NCBI RefSeq assembly: GCF_900149685.1
Contig: NZ_LT702999.1
Span: 2,046,001-2,110,000 of the forward strand
Length of the DNA stretch: 64,000 nucleotides
From: Erythrobacter sp. Alg231-14
GTDB taxonomy: Bacteria > Pseudomonadota > Alphaproteobacteria > Sphingomonadales > Sphingomonadaceae
Reading direction: 5' to 3'
Position 1 is the stretch's first letter; every line of letters starts with the position of its first letter. Both the position numbers and the translations under genes were made by a program. Shown here one piece after another: positions 8,714 through 17,354 of the stretch. Under the pieces are notes generated by a model. It made no database searches. It worked only from the letters and a program-made list of their open reading frames with translations, and was not told the origin of the DNA.

Positions 8714-10505
8714 AACCATGTTGGTTGAGCGACGCCGGGCTGCTTTCCCGTTGGAGTTCCTTGGGCGGGTGGGCATCGCATGGGCCATTGTCAGCGCACT
8801 GTTGCTTGCCATCAATTGGACCGCCATTGCCACCGGTCGCTTCCCCGATCCCGATGACATCATGCGCCTGGTACAGGTGCGAGATTTGATCGCGGGTCAA
8901 AGCTGGTTTGATTTGGCCCAATATCGGGTCGATGCCGCCAACGGCGGCGTACCGATGCATTGGTCGCGGATAGTCGACCTGCCTCTTGCATCGGTGATCG
9001 TAGTTCTGACCCCCTTGATTGGCGTGTCGAACGCAGAAACCGCCGCATTGGTCGGTGTGCCGCTTGTTACCTTGGGTTTGGCGATGATGTTGGCCGCGCG
9101 GATCGCGTGGCGGCTATTGGGCGACGAAGAGGCCACATTCACATCGTTGGTGGTCGCGATCTCCGTGCCGGTCCTGTTCCAATTGGGCCCGATGCGGATT
9201 GATCATCACGGTTGGCAGATCGTTTGCGCATTGGCTGCGATGAACGGATTGATGGCCCGCTCCCCCAAAATTGGCGGTTGGATCATCGGGGGCATGTTGG
9301 CGACGTGGCTTTCTATATCGATCGAAGGTCTGCCGCTTGCCGCGGTTTTCTTTTGCGTTTTGGCGTTGCGGTGGTTGCGCGATCGCGATGCTCGTGTTTG
9401 GTTGGTTTCGGCCATCCAATCCTTTGCGTTGGTGGGCGCCGGGCTGTTTCTGGTGACCAGAGGCGTTGCGGATCTCATGACCTATTGCGACGCGATTAGC
9501 CCGCTGCACTTGGGTATGTTTGCATGGGGTGCGGTAGTTTTGACTGTGCTCTCTCGATTTGAGCCTGCGCCGATTGGCGTTGTGTTGGCCGGTTTCGGGG
9601 TTGCCGGCGGTGGGGCGTTGGCCATGATGGTTTACACCGCGCCGCAATGCGCAACCGGCGGCGGCTTTGCAGATCTCGATCCTGTCGTCGCCCAATATTG
9701 GCACGCCAATGTGTTGGAAGGCATGCCGATCTGGCGTCAATCGATCACGACCGCGCTGCAATATGCCGTAACGCCTATTATCGCATGCCTGGCGGCGATC
9801 AATCTGGCGACGAAATCGCGCGACTGGTTGCGCCGGTTTTGGGGCGACTATGCGATTATCCTCGCCGCCGCGGTGCTGATATCGGTGCTGGTATCGCGCG
9901 CCGGGGCGGTTGCATGTGTGTTAGCGGCGCCGCCGCTCGCATGGCAATTGCGCCAATGGTTGCGCGCTATTCGCACGATGGAGCGTCCCTTGCCGCGCAT
10001 GGCCGCGATGGTGGGTGTCGCCTGCGCCTTGCTGCCCGCGATGCCGGCCATGATCTTGGCCAATGCTTTGCCCGCCAAAGCGAATGTGGGCGGACCATCC
10101 AATGTCGCGATCAAAGCGTCGCAGTGCCAAGTGGTCGGGGCGGATCAGGTGTTGGCGTCACTGCTGACAGGCGAGGTGTACGCCCCGCTGGATATTGCGC
10201 CGGAATTGTTGATGCATTCCGATCACAGCGTGATCGCAACAGGTCATCATCGCGGTCACACCGCGATGCGGTTTCTGATTGAGAACGCGCTGGCCAGCGA
10301 AGCAGAGGCTCGCGACGCGTTGAATAAGCGCGGCACGCAATACGTCGCTATCTGCCCAACAATGGCCGAGGCGCAAATGTACGTACGCATTGCACCGCAA
10401 GGTTTCGTTGCCGCATTGGTCAACGACCAGGCACCATCATGGTTGGAGCCGGTGACGCTGAGCCCGGAAAACGGATTGAAATTGTGGCGGGTGGCGGCCG
10501 ATTAG
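8706..10505 (+). CDS. GT-C-like polytopic membrane protein, putative glycosyltransferase
   Basis: A 599-residue integral membrane protein with about 11-13 hydrophobic segments and a soluble C-terminal part (about 460-599). The first external loop has an acidic cluster DPDDIMR at 48-54, as expected for a GT-C catalytic loop, then PMHWSR and RIDHHGWQ at 164-171, a motif also seen in oligosaccharyltransferase-like proteins. Together with GtrA upstream this suggests transfer of a lipid-linked sugar to an envelope acceptor. Start is either GTG 8706, overlapping gtrA, or ATG 8718; neither has a strong ribosome-binding site. I recognise the architecture but not a named family. Confidence 0.7.
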   Translation: MAETMLVERRRAAFPLEFLGRVGIAWAIVSALLLAINWTAIATGRFPDPDDIMRLVQVRDLIAGQSWFDLAQYRVDAANGGVPMHWSRIVDLPLASVIVVLTPLIGVSNAETAALVGVPLVTLGLAMMLAARIAWRLLGDEEATFTSLVVAISVPVLFQLGPMRIDHHGWQIVCALAAMNGLMARSPKIGGWIIGGMLATWLSISIEGLPLAAVFFCVLALRWLRDRDARVWLVSAIQSFALVGAGLFLVTRGVADLMTYCDAISPLHLGMFAWGAVVLTVLSRFEPAPIGVVLAGFGVAGGGALAMMVYTAPQCATGGGFADLDPVVAQYWHANVLEGMPIWRQSITTALQYAVTPIIACLAAINLATKSRDWLRRFWGDYAIILAAAVLISVLVSRAGAVACVLAAPPLAWQLRQWLRAIRTMERPLPRMAAMVGVACALLPAMPAMILANALPAKANVGGPSNVAIKASQCQVVGADQVLASLLTGEVYAPLDIAPELLMHSDHSVIATGHHRGHTAMRFLIENALASEAEARDALNKRGTQYVAICPTMAEAQMYVRIAPQGFVAALVNDQAPSWLEPVTLSPENGLKLWRVAAD

Positions 10506-10519
10506 CGCCCGCGCAGCGA

Positions 10520-11023
10520 CTACGCTGGGGTGAAATTCATCGCCACGCCGTTGATGCAATGACGTTTCCCGGTCGGACGAGGACCATCGCCAAAGATATG
10601 GCCTAGATGCCCGCCACAATCGGCGCAGTGCACTTCGGTGCGAGCATAGCCAAGCAGATAATCGGTTGATGTGCCCACGGCGCCTCCGTCGATGGCGCGC
10701 CAAAAACTGGGCCATCCGGTGCCACTGTCATATTTGTGCACCGATCCATACAACGCGTTGTCACACCCGGCACAACTGAAGATGCCGGGTCGCTTTTCAT
10801 CATCCAACGGGGACGAAAATGACCGTTCGGTGCCCGCTTGGCGCAGGATGCGATATTCTTCACGGGTGAGTTCACGCCGCCATTGCGCGTCCGTCTTTGT
10901 AACGCGGAACGTGCGTTCTTTGCGCGCTTCAACGACGCCTCCGCAACTGGCGAGGAAAGGCAAAGTTGAAGCCAACCCGGTTGCCACAACGAAATTGCGA
11001 CGGGTGGATAGGTTGAACGCCAT
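10520..11023 (-). CDS. msrB: peptide-methionine (R)-S-oxide reductase MsrB, Tat-exported lipoprotein form
   Basis: A 167-residue MsrB, which reduces methionine-R-sulfoxide in proteins. The core holds the structural zinc cysteines C84/C87 and C133/C136 and the catalytic Cys156 in RHCINGVAMNF, with the family's GTGWPSF at 101-107. Ahead of it is an export signal STRRNFV (Tat-like twin Arg) followed by a hydrophobic run and the lipobox LASC with Cys27, so this copy should act in the periplasm, membrane anchored. The ATG at 11023 follows AAAGGG. It is convergent with the GT-C gene, only 14 bases apart. Confidence 0.92.
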   Translation of the reverse strand: MAFNLSTRRNFVVATGLASTLPFLASCGGVVEARKERTFRVTKTDAQWRRELTREEYRILRQAGTERSFSSPLDDEKRPGIFSCAGCDNALYGSVHKYDSGTGWPSFWRAIDGGAVGTSTDYLLGYARTEVHCADCGGHLGHIFGDGPRPTGKRHCINGVAMNFTPA

Positions 11024-11138
11024 GATGATCCCTTTCAAAAACGCGGGTGACACGCTTCTTTATCACTGTGTCTTACAGTGTGTTTTACGGTCCAAAACCG
11101 AAAAAAGTTTCACCCAGCCTCGAAAAACCAATCGGGGA

Positions 11139-12476
11139 TCAGAACTCAGTGATTTCCACTTCGAGTTTGCGGAACCCATGGACGAAGTTTGCGCGAACGC
11201 GTTCAACGTCACCGGCAACATGGACGCGCATGCGCCTTTTGTGCATTTCCTCAAGCAGGACTTTCAACTGCAATTCGGCAAGCCGCGCACCAACGCAACG
11301 GTGAATGCCGTATCCAAACGCAATATGGCGACGCGCATTTTCGCGGGTGATGTCGAGCTTGTGCGGATCTTCGAACACGCTTTCTTCGCGGTTCGCGCCA
11401 AGATACCAAAGAACGACTTTGTCGCCTTTTTTGATCATTTGGCCATGCACTTCGGTGTCTTCGGTGCAGGTGCGGCGCATGTGCGCGAGCGGAGTTTGAA
11501 ACCGCAGACATTCTTGCACGGCGTTCGGGATCAAATCAGGATTTTCCTCGAACAATTTGCGTTGGTCGGGGAACTGATCAAACGAATGGATGATCCCACT
11601 CATCGTGTTGCGCGTCGTGTCGTTGCCGCCGACGATCAACAACACCAGATTGCCGATGAATTCTTCGGGGCGCATTTGGTTCATAGCCGGGGAATGGATC
11701 ATCATCGAAATGAGATCGTTGCCGGGCTCTTTGTCCTGTGTCCGTTCCATCCAGATCGATTGGAAATACGCGCCCATTTCATGCAGGAAGCCCCAACGCA
11801 TTTCATCCAATTCGCGGATGCTGCCGGCTTCGGTGTCGCCCGACCAATCGGACCAGAATGTTAGCAACCGGCGGTCTTCCCATGGGAACCCAAACAGGAT
11901 GGCGAGCATGCCCGTGGTCAATTCTATCGACACTTTATCGACCCAATCGAAAGTTCCCCCCCGCGGCAGAGAATCGAGCAATTCGCCCGTCCGCGCGCGA
12001 ATTTCGACTTCCATATCGGCCATCGCCGATGGGGTGAATTTGGGCGCGACGGTTCGGCGTTGGCCGGTGTGTTGCGGACGATCCATGGCGATGAACATCG
12101 GCAATTCGCGGCGATCGCTGTCGCGCTCTGCCAATTCTTCGTCTGAAAGCCGTTCCAAAATGGTGATGCCACCATGTTCCCAGCTTGAAGAGAAAACTTC
12201 GGGTTGCGCCTCGATGTGCTGGATCGCTTTGTGGCCTACCACAGCCCAATAGGGGCCATAGGGGCTTTCGGGGATGTAGTGCAGAGGGCCGGCTTCTTGC
12301 ATTTCGGCAAAGATTGGCTGCCACTTATTCTCGAAATAGATGTCGCTGCGGCTTACGTCCCATTTGTGCGGGTGATCGGGCCGCTCTTCGGGGTGGTTCG
12401 CATAGTGGTTTTTAAGCGACTCGTAAGCGGTCGGGGACGTGCGAACTTTCGGACGCTCGGGTGCAACAGTTGCCAT
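11139..12476 (-). CDS. cytochrome P450, CYP153-like
   Basis: A 445-residue soluble bacterial P450. I-helix oxygen-activation motif GGNDTTRN, heme-binding loop FGYGIHRCVG with axial Cys394, and the MFIAMDRPQHTGQRR meander are visible. GNDTTRN and GIHRCVG are the pattern of CYP153 alkane or fatty-acid terminal hydroxylases, though CYP124/125-type relatives cannot be excluded by eye. It needs a ferredoxin and reductase; a ferredoxin-reductase-like flavoprotein lies about 4 kb away but no ferredoxin is in the window. CTCTCCTTTGG upstream reads as AAAGGAGAG on the coding strand, a strong ribosome-binding site for ATG 12476. Confidence 0.9.
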   Translation of the reverse strand: MATVAPERPKVRTSPTAYESLKNHYANHPEERPDHPHKWDVSRSDIYFENKWQPIFAEMQEAGPLHYIPESPYGPYWAVVGHKAIQHIEAQPEVFSSSWEHGGITILERLSDEELAERDSDRRELPMFIAMDRPQHTGQRRTVAPKFTPSAMADMEVEIRARTGELLDSLPRGGTFDWVDKVSIELTTGMLAILFGFPWEDRRLLTFWSDWSGDTEAGSIRELDEMRWGFLHEMGAYFQSIWMERTQDKEPGNDLISMMIHSPAMNQMRPEEFIGNLVLLIVGGNDTTRNTMSGIIHSFDQFPDQRKLFEENPDLIPNAVQECLRFQTPLAHMRRTCTEDTEVHGQMIKKGDKVVLWYLGANREESVFEDPHKLDITRENARRHIAFGYGIHRCVGARLAELQLKVLLEEMHKRRMRVHVAGDVERVRANFVHGFRKLEVEITEF

Positions 12477-12552
12477 GGCTCTCTCCTTTGGAGAAGCCGC
12501 AGCTATGCGCCATCAAAATGACCTCTCCATCCGCCTTGCATCCTGCCTTAAC

Positions 12553-12566
12553 TGACAGTGATGTCA
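12553..12566. promoter_or_regulatory. inverted repeat TGACA-GTGA-TGTCA upstream of the P450 gene
   Basis: Perfect 5-bp arms with a 4-base spacer, 77 bases before the P450 start. On the coding strand one arm forms the hexamer TTGACA (12567 to 12562), a perfect -35 match, so a regulator bound here would block or remodel the promoter. The spacing and arms resemble TetR-type operators. No good -10 is seen at 17 bases. Confidence 0.45.
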
Positions 12567-12587
12567 ATACGAGTTTTGTTTTGCGAC

Positions 12588-13901
12588 TTATTCTGCTGGC
12601 TCCAATTGCGCAGGCTCTGTCGCTTTGCGCCAGCTCCAGCGGCGTTTCTTGACGCGGCCTGCACCCCCGGACTTCATCACGCGTTTGCGAAATAGCATCG
12701 ACCCGCCTTTAACGAGAAGGAGAACCCAAACGCCCTGCCATGCCAGCGCGGCGGCATGGATCCACATGGTTTCTTCCAACGCCGCACGGGCCAGCATGGC
12801 AAAGGGAGAAGAGAGCGGGAACGCTGCGGCATAAGGTTCGAGCCAACCCCAATTGGGTGTGAGCGCGGCCGCGGCCACGAAGAACACCATCAATTGCATC
12901 ATGGTGACGGGCATCGACAAGGTTTGAACCTCGCGAACCGTTTCCGCCATCGCGCCAATGGTTAGGAATAGCGAGCCGAGCAAAAGATAGGCCATCGAAA
13001 AATAGATAATCCCAAGTCCGATAAACATCGGCCAGCCCAGCGCCGGACCGGGAAGATTGCGAAAATCCGTTTCCGAGACGGCGATGACAGCGTCTTCTGC
13101 GATCGCCCAAAACCCCCATCCAAACGCGCCCCAAACCGCAATCCCCACAAAGGATACGCCAAGCATGGCAAACAATTTGCCCATGAACACGGCATCCATC
13201 GGAATGGCCGCGGCGAGAATTTCTATGATCTTGTTGCCCTTTTCCTCCGCAAGGTTTGAAAGGACCATCCCAGCAAGCAGCATGGTGAGCAAGAACATCA
13301 CCATCTGCGCCGCTTGCGCGGTTCGAACCCGGTTCTTGCGTTCAGACGCTGCGCTGGATGCGACGGTTTGCTGGGTGGGCTGCGGGAATGCCAAAGGCGT
13401 GGCCGCATTCACATTTGCCGCAATCACCGAAACTGGACCTTGCCATCGCCGGATTTCGCCCCGCGTTCCGATAAGTTCGGGGGCAGCGGGAGTACCCGTG
13501 ACGATGGCGGCATAATTGCCCTTGCGCGCATCCATAAAGGCGCGTGCATCAAAGCTGGGATCATCGGCGGCTTCGGGCACCGCGCGTAGAGCGGGTATCG
13601 CACTCCCCAATTGCGGGGCGAGCTGGTCGCGGGCGGCGATCATTGAAGCGTTGTCCTGTGCGCTCATGGCAAGACCGACTTCGATCGTGGCGACGCTTCT
13701 CGAAGTTTGATTGCCGATACTGCCCGCTAGGCCGCCCACCAACACCGGAAAAAGCGGACCGACCAGAAAAAACAGAAAGGCGCGACTGAAAAGAACCGCA
13801 ATGAAATCGCGGCGGGCAATGACCCACGCCGCCTCGAGCCGGGAAAGGCGCGGTTTCGCTTCGAGGTCCGCCCAATGGGCGTGATCAAATGACTGGCTCA
13901 T
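12588..13901 (-). CDS. ABC-2 type transporter permease (NatB-like)
   Basis: A 437-residue membrane protein: one N-terminal hydrophobic segment (about 38-60), a large external domain to about 190, then five or six segments, ending in a very basic tail. This is the ABC2_membrane_3/NatB layout, the permease half of Na+ or drug type exporters. It starts within the stop of the ATPase gene (ATGA overlap), so the two are translated together. The substrate cannot be inferred. Confidence 0.88.
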   Translation of the reverse strand: MSQSFDHAHWADLEAKPRLSRLEAAWVIARRDFIAVLFSRAFLFFLVGPLFPVLVGGLAGSIGNQTSRSVATIEVGLAMSAQDNASMIAARDQLAPQLGSAIPALRAVPEAADDPSFDARAFMDARKGNYAAIVTGTPAAPELIGTRGEIRRWQGPVSVIAANVNAATPLAFPQPTQQTVASSAASERKNRVRTAQAAQMVMFLLTMLLAGMVLSNLAEEKGNKIIEILAAAIPMDAVFMGKLFAMLGVSFVGIAVWGAFGWGFWAIAEDAVIAVSETDFRNLPGPALGWPMFIGLGIIYFSMAYLLLGSLFLTIGAMAETVREVQTLSMPVTMMQLMVFFVAAAALTPNWGWLEPYAAAFPLSSPFAMLARAALEETMWIHAAALAWQGVWVLLLVKGGSMLFRKRVMKSGGAGRVKKRRWSWRKATEPAQLEPAE

Positions 13902-14935
13902 GATTGGCCTCCTGCGGCATCGGCTTCGAGCTGACGAGCAGCAGCTTCCCCAGCGATCGACACGAATGCATCGTGCAAACCGGCGCGTTCAATGGAAAGC
14001 GACAGGATCCCTGCCTCCCCCTCGATCAATTGGCGCAACAAGGGTTCGACCCCTGCATCGGGCAGTGGGAAATAGAAGAAGTCACCTTCGCGCCGCGTCT
14101 CTTCGGGCAAGGCTCTTGTCCAATTTCCATCGCGAGCGCGCGTTTCCAGCCGGACTTGTGCCGGGATGCGATCACGCGCAGCCTCCACGCTGCCGGCATA
14201 GGGAACTTTGCCGCCCGCGATAATGGCGACGCCTTCGCATAACCGCTCCGCATGATGGATCACGTGGGTGGAGAAGATGACGGTAACGCCTTCCTCGGCA
14301 AGGCTGCGGATCATGACTTCGAGCTTGCCTTGATTGATCGCATCAAGGCCGGAAAATGGCTCATCCAAAACGACGAGACGCGGGCGATGCACCAACGTGC
14401 CGAGCAATTGGACCGTTTGCGCCATACCTTTCGACAATTGCCGGATCGTCCGATTGGCGGCGTGGAGCAGATCGTGCCGTTCCAACAATTCCATGCCGCG
14501 TTTTCGCCCTTCGGCAAGCGGCAATCCACGCAATGCGCCCATAAAGGCGATGGCTTCGATGCTCTTCATCGCAGGGTAAAGGCCGCGCTCTTCGGGAAGA
14601 TATCCGATCAGTCTTCCAATATCGTGCGGGCGATCATGGCCGAACACGCGGCGGACCCCTTCGTCGGGATCAATAATGCCCAAAAGCATGCGCAAACTTG
14701 TCGTCTTACCCGCGCCATTGGGACCAAGAATGCCGTAGATTGCGCCCTCTGGCACAGAGATATCCACGCCATCGACCGCGCGCGTTCCGTCAAAGCTTTT
14801 GACCAGGCCGCGCGCTTCGATTGCCAAAGGTCTGGGGTCGGGCGCGGAGAGGGTCAATCCCTCCCCTTGTTCCGACGCGCTGGAATTGCTCATCATCTCT
14901 CGATCGCTTACGGCCATATCAAATTGTAGATCCAT
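13898..14935 (-). CDS. ABC transporter ATP-binding protein (NatA-like)
   Basis: A 345-residue ATPase partner of the NatB-like permease. Walker A GPNGAGKTT is at 71-79; the signature loop is the variant LSKGM instead of LSGGQ; Walker B is LVVLDEP with a downstream FSTHV switch His. A C-terminal domain of about 100 residues follows, as in NatA and CcmA relatives. The ATG at 14935 has no visible ribosome-binding site; ATGs at about 14917 and 14896 are alternatives, and the first 35 residues look dispensable. It is divergent from queG, 46 bases away. Confidence 0.9.
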   Translation of the reverse strand: MDLQFDMAVSDREMMSNSSASEQGEGLTLSAPDPRPLAIEARGLVKSFDGTRAVDGVDISVPEGAIYGILGPNGAGKTTSLRMLLGIIDPDEGVRRVFGHDRPHDIGRLIGYLPEERGLYPAMKSIEAIAFMGALRGLPLAEGRKRGMELLERHDLLHAANRTIRQLSKGMAQTVQLLGTLVHRPRLVVLDEPFSGLDAINQGKLEVMIRSLAEEGVTVIFSTHVIHHAERLCEGVAIIAGGKVPYAGSVEAARDRIPAQVRLETRARDGNWTRALPEETRREGDFFYFPLPDAGVEPLLRQLIEGEAGILSLSIERAGLHDAFVSIAGEAAARQLEADAAGGQS

Positions 14936-14981
14936 AACGGCTGGGGTTAATGCGTGAGACTAAACGGGAGTAACCCCAAGC

Positions 14982-16049
14982 ATGGTTAACACGCCGGTTA
15001 CCATTGGGTCGGCGAACGACCTAACCGATCGCATCGCAAATGAAGCGCGCGCGATCGGATTTGCGGCGTGCGGGTTTGCAAGCGCAGCCGAAGATCCCTT
15101 GCGCAGCGGACGGCTGGAACAATGGCTTGGTGAAGGCAATCATGGTTCGATGGAGTGGATGGAGGCGCGGCTTCACCATCGCCGATCACCGCAAGGGCTG
15201 TGGCCAGAAGCGCGCAGCGTCATTGCGCTGGGTATGAGCTATGCCCCGACCTTGGATCCGATGGCATTGGAAAACGCGCCCGACCGCGCGCGCATCTCGG
15301 TCTATGCGCAGGGTCGCGATTATCACGATGTGGTCAAAAAACGGCTGAAAGCGCTCGCCCGATGGTTGATCGCGCAAGAGCCATCGGCGCAGGTGAAAGT
15401 GTTTGTCGATACGGCCCCTGTCATGGAAAAACCGTTGGGCGAAGCGGCGGGCATCGGATGGCAGGGTAAACACACCAATCTGGTCAGCCGTGATCATGGC
15501 AGTTGGTTGTTTCTGGGCGCGATTTACACGACGCTGGATTTGACACCGGCAACGCCGCATCGCGATCAATGCGGATCGTGCCGCGCGTGCTTAGACGCAT
15601 GCCCGACCAAAGCTTTCCCCGCACCCTACACCCTCGATGCGAGGCGGTGCATTTCGTATCTAACGATCGAACACAAGGGCGCCATCCCGAATGAATTTCG
15701 CGAAGCTTTGGGCAATCGCATTTACGGCTGCGACGATTGTTTGGCGGTGTGCCCGTGGAACAAGTTTGCGAGCGAAGCCTATGCGGCAAGCGAGTTTTTG
15801 CCTCGCGCCGAACTAACCGCGCCGCGGCTTAGGGAATTGTTGGCTTTGGATGATGCGGGTTTTCGCAAAGTGTTTTCCGGATCGCCGATCAAACGGATTG
15901 GCCGGGATCGATTTGTCCGCAATTGTTTGTACGCCGCCGGCAACAGCGCGGATGGCGCCATGGTGGAAGCGGTCGCGCCGCTGACCCATGACCCCGACCC
16001 CGCCATTAGCGAGGCCGCGCATTGGGCGCTTACCCGACTAAACTCCTAA
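14982..16049 (+). CDS. queG: epoxyqueuosine reductase
   Basis: A 355-residue cobalamin and iron-sulfur enzyme performing the last step of queuosine synthesis, reduction of epoxyqueuosine in tRNA. The ferredoxin-like region has the two [4Fe-4S] patterns: C197xxC200xxC203xxxC207P and C250xxC253xxxC257P, with an extra Cys in ARRCISYL between them. A HEAT-like C-terminal tail ([14 protein letters not shown]) follows. Length is normal. It ends 3 bases from the convergent flavoprotein gene. Confidence 0.95.
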   Translation: MVNTPVTIGSANDLTDRIANEARAIGFAACGFASAAEDPLRSGRLEQWLGEGNHGSMEWMEARLHHRRSPQGLWPEARSVIALGMSYAPTLDPMALENAPDRARISVYAQGRDYHDVVKKRLKALARWLIAQEPSAQVKVFVDTAPVMEKPLGEAAGIGWQGKHTNLVSRDHGSWLFLGAIYTTLDLTPATPHRDQCGSCRACLDACPTKAFPAPYTLDARRCISYLTIEHKGAIPNEFREALGNRIYGCDDCLAVCPWNKFASEAYAASEFLPRAELTAPRLRELLALDDAGFRKVFSGSPIKRIGRDRFVRNCLYAAGNSADGAMVEAVAPLTHDPDPAISEAAHWALTRLNS

Positions 16050-16052
16050 CGG

Positions 16053-17303
16053 TCAAAGCAGCTCTTTAAGCGGGAGATCGACATCGGCCAGCAAGGCGGG
16101 GTCAATTTTCTCGACCCCTTTCTCCAGCAGTTTTCGACCCTGAACGTAATCCTTCATTGTGTTGACACAATCAAAGGCGATCGGGCGTCCTTCCTTCATA
16201 TACACCACGGTGAATTTGCGAGTTTCCGGGTCGCCGCGAAGGATCGCTGCATCGTAACCGATGTTCAAACCGGCGGTTTGCAGTTTGAGATCATATTGGT
16301 TCGACCAAAACCATGGCAGTGCATGATAGGGTTCTTTGTCACCCATGATCGCGCGCGCGGCGGTGTTGGCCATATCGTTGGCGTTTTGGACCGATTCCAA
16401 CCGAATGATCGCGCTGTCCGCAAATGGATTTGCATGCGCCGCGCAATCGCCAATCGCATAAATATCATCCAGAGTGGTGCGGCAAAACACATCCACATCC
16501 ACTCCGTTTGAGCCTGCTGCCCCTGCGGCGATTAACGGGGCCACAGCGGGCACGATCCCGATCCCGACAATGATCATATCGCATGGCAATACATCACCAT
16601 TGGTCAATTCGACGCCGGTTACGAAGCTGTCTTCACCGTGCACCGAAGCAACCCCTTGCGACAATTGAATGTCAACGCCCTGTCGGCGGTGTTCGGCTTC
16701 GTAAAAGCGCGACATTTCTTCGCCGGCGACACGAGCCAGAACCCGATCCTGCATTTCGAGGACGGTGACTTCACATCCTAGTTTGCGCAGCACCGCCGCC
16801 GCCTCTAGCCCGATATAACCGCCGCCGATGACAACGGCCCGTTTCGCACCGGCTTCCAATGCGGCCATCATTGCGTCTGCGTCGCGTTTGTCGCGGACGT
16901 AGTGGATGCCTTTCAAATTCGCACCCGGCAGGCCGAGACGACGCGGGTCAGCACCGGCCGCCCAGATCAATTTGCGGTAACCAATCACTGACCCATCGGA
17001 CAGCGTCACTGTGTGTGCCAACCAATCGATTTCGGTTACGCCGCTGCCCAATCGCAATTCCACGCCTTTATCGGCCCAGAATTTCTCAGGACGGATCATA
17101 ATCCGCTCAAACGTCTTGTCCCCGGCGAGGTATTCCTTGGACAAAGGTGGGCGTTCATACGGGGGCACCGCGTCGCGACCGATCATCATGATCGATCCTT
17201 CGTGCCCCTTTTGCCGCAATGCGATAGCCGCCTGCGCCCCGCCATGGCCGGTTCCGACGATTACGACATCCGCCGCAGACGATGCTTTATCCTGTCCACT
17301 CAT
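16053..17303 (-). CDS. FAD-dependent oxidoreductase, ferredoxin/rubredoxin reductase type
   Basis: A 416-residue pyridine-nucleotide disulfide-fold flavoprotein. FAD motif [10 protein letters not shown] (17-26), NAD motif [10 protein letters not shown] (around 155), and the FAD-ribityl motif YAIGDCAAH (about 285) are all present. The C-terminal dimer domain ([14 protein letters not shown]) matches putidaredoxin-reductase/ThcD-type enzymes that feed electrons to ferredoxins and P450s. It is the only such enzyme in the window, so a partnership with one of the two P450s is possible but inferred. It is followed by the NAD-GDH gene on the same strand. Confidence 0.88.
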   Translation of the reverse strand: MSGQDKASSAADVVIVGTGHGGAQAAIALRQKGHEGSIMMIGRDAVPPYERPPLSKEYLAGDKTFERIMIRPEKFWADKGVELRLGSGVTEIDWLAHTVTLSDGSVIGYRKLIWAAGADPRRLGLPGANLKGIHYVRDKRDADAMMAALEAGAKRAVVIGGGYIGLEAAAVLRKLGCEVTVLEMQDRVLARVAGEEMSRFYEAEHRRQGVDIQLSQGVASVHGEDSFVTGVELTNGDVLPCDMIIVGIGIVPAVAPLIAAGAAGSNGVDVDVFCRTTLDDIYAIGDCAAHANPFADSAIIRLESVQNANDMANTAARAIMGDKEPYHALPWFWSNQYDLKLQTAGLNIGYDAAILRGDPETRKFTVVYMKEGRPIAFDCVNTMKDYVQGRKLLEKGVEKIDPALLADVDLPLKELL

Positions 17304-17354
17304 GGCGCGAAGGCTTTCCGAAAAACACCGCGCGCGTCAAGCGCGAAGCGGCCC

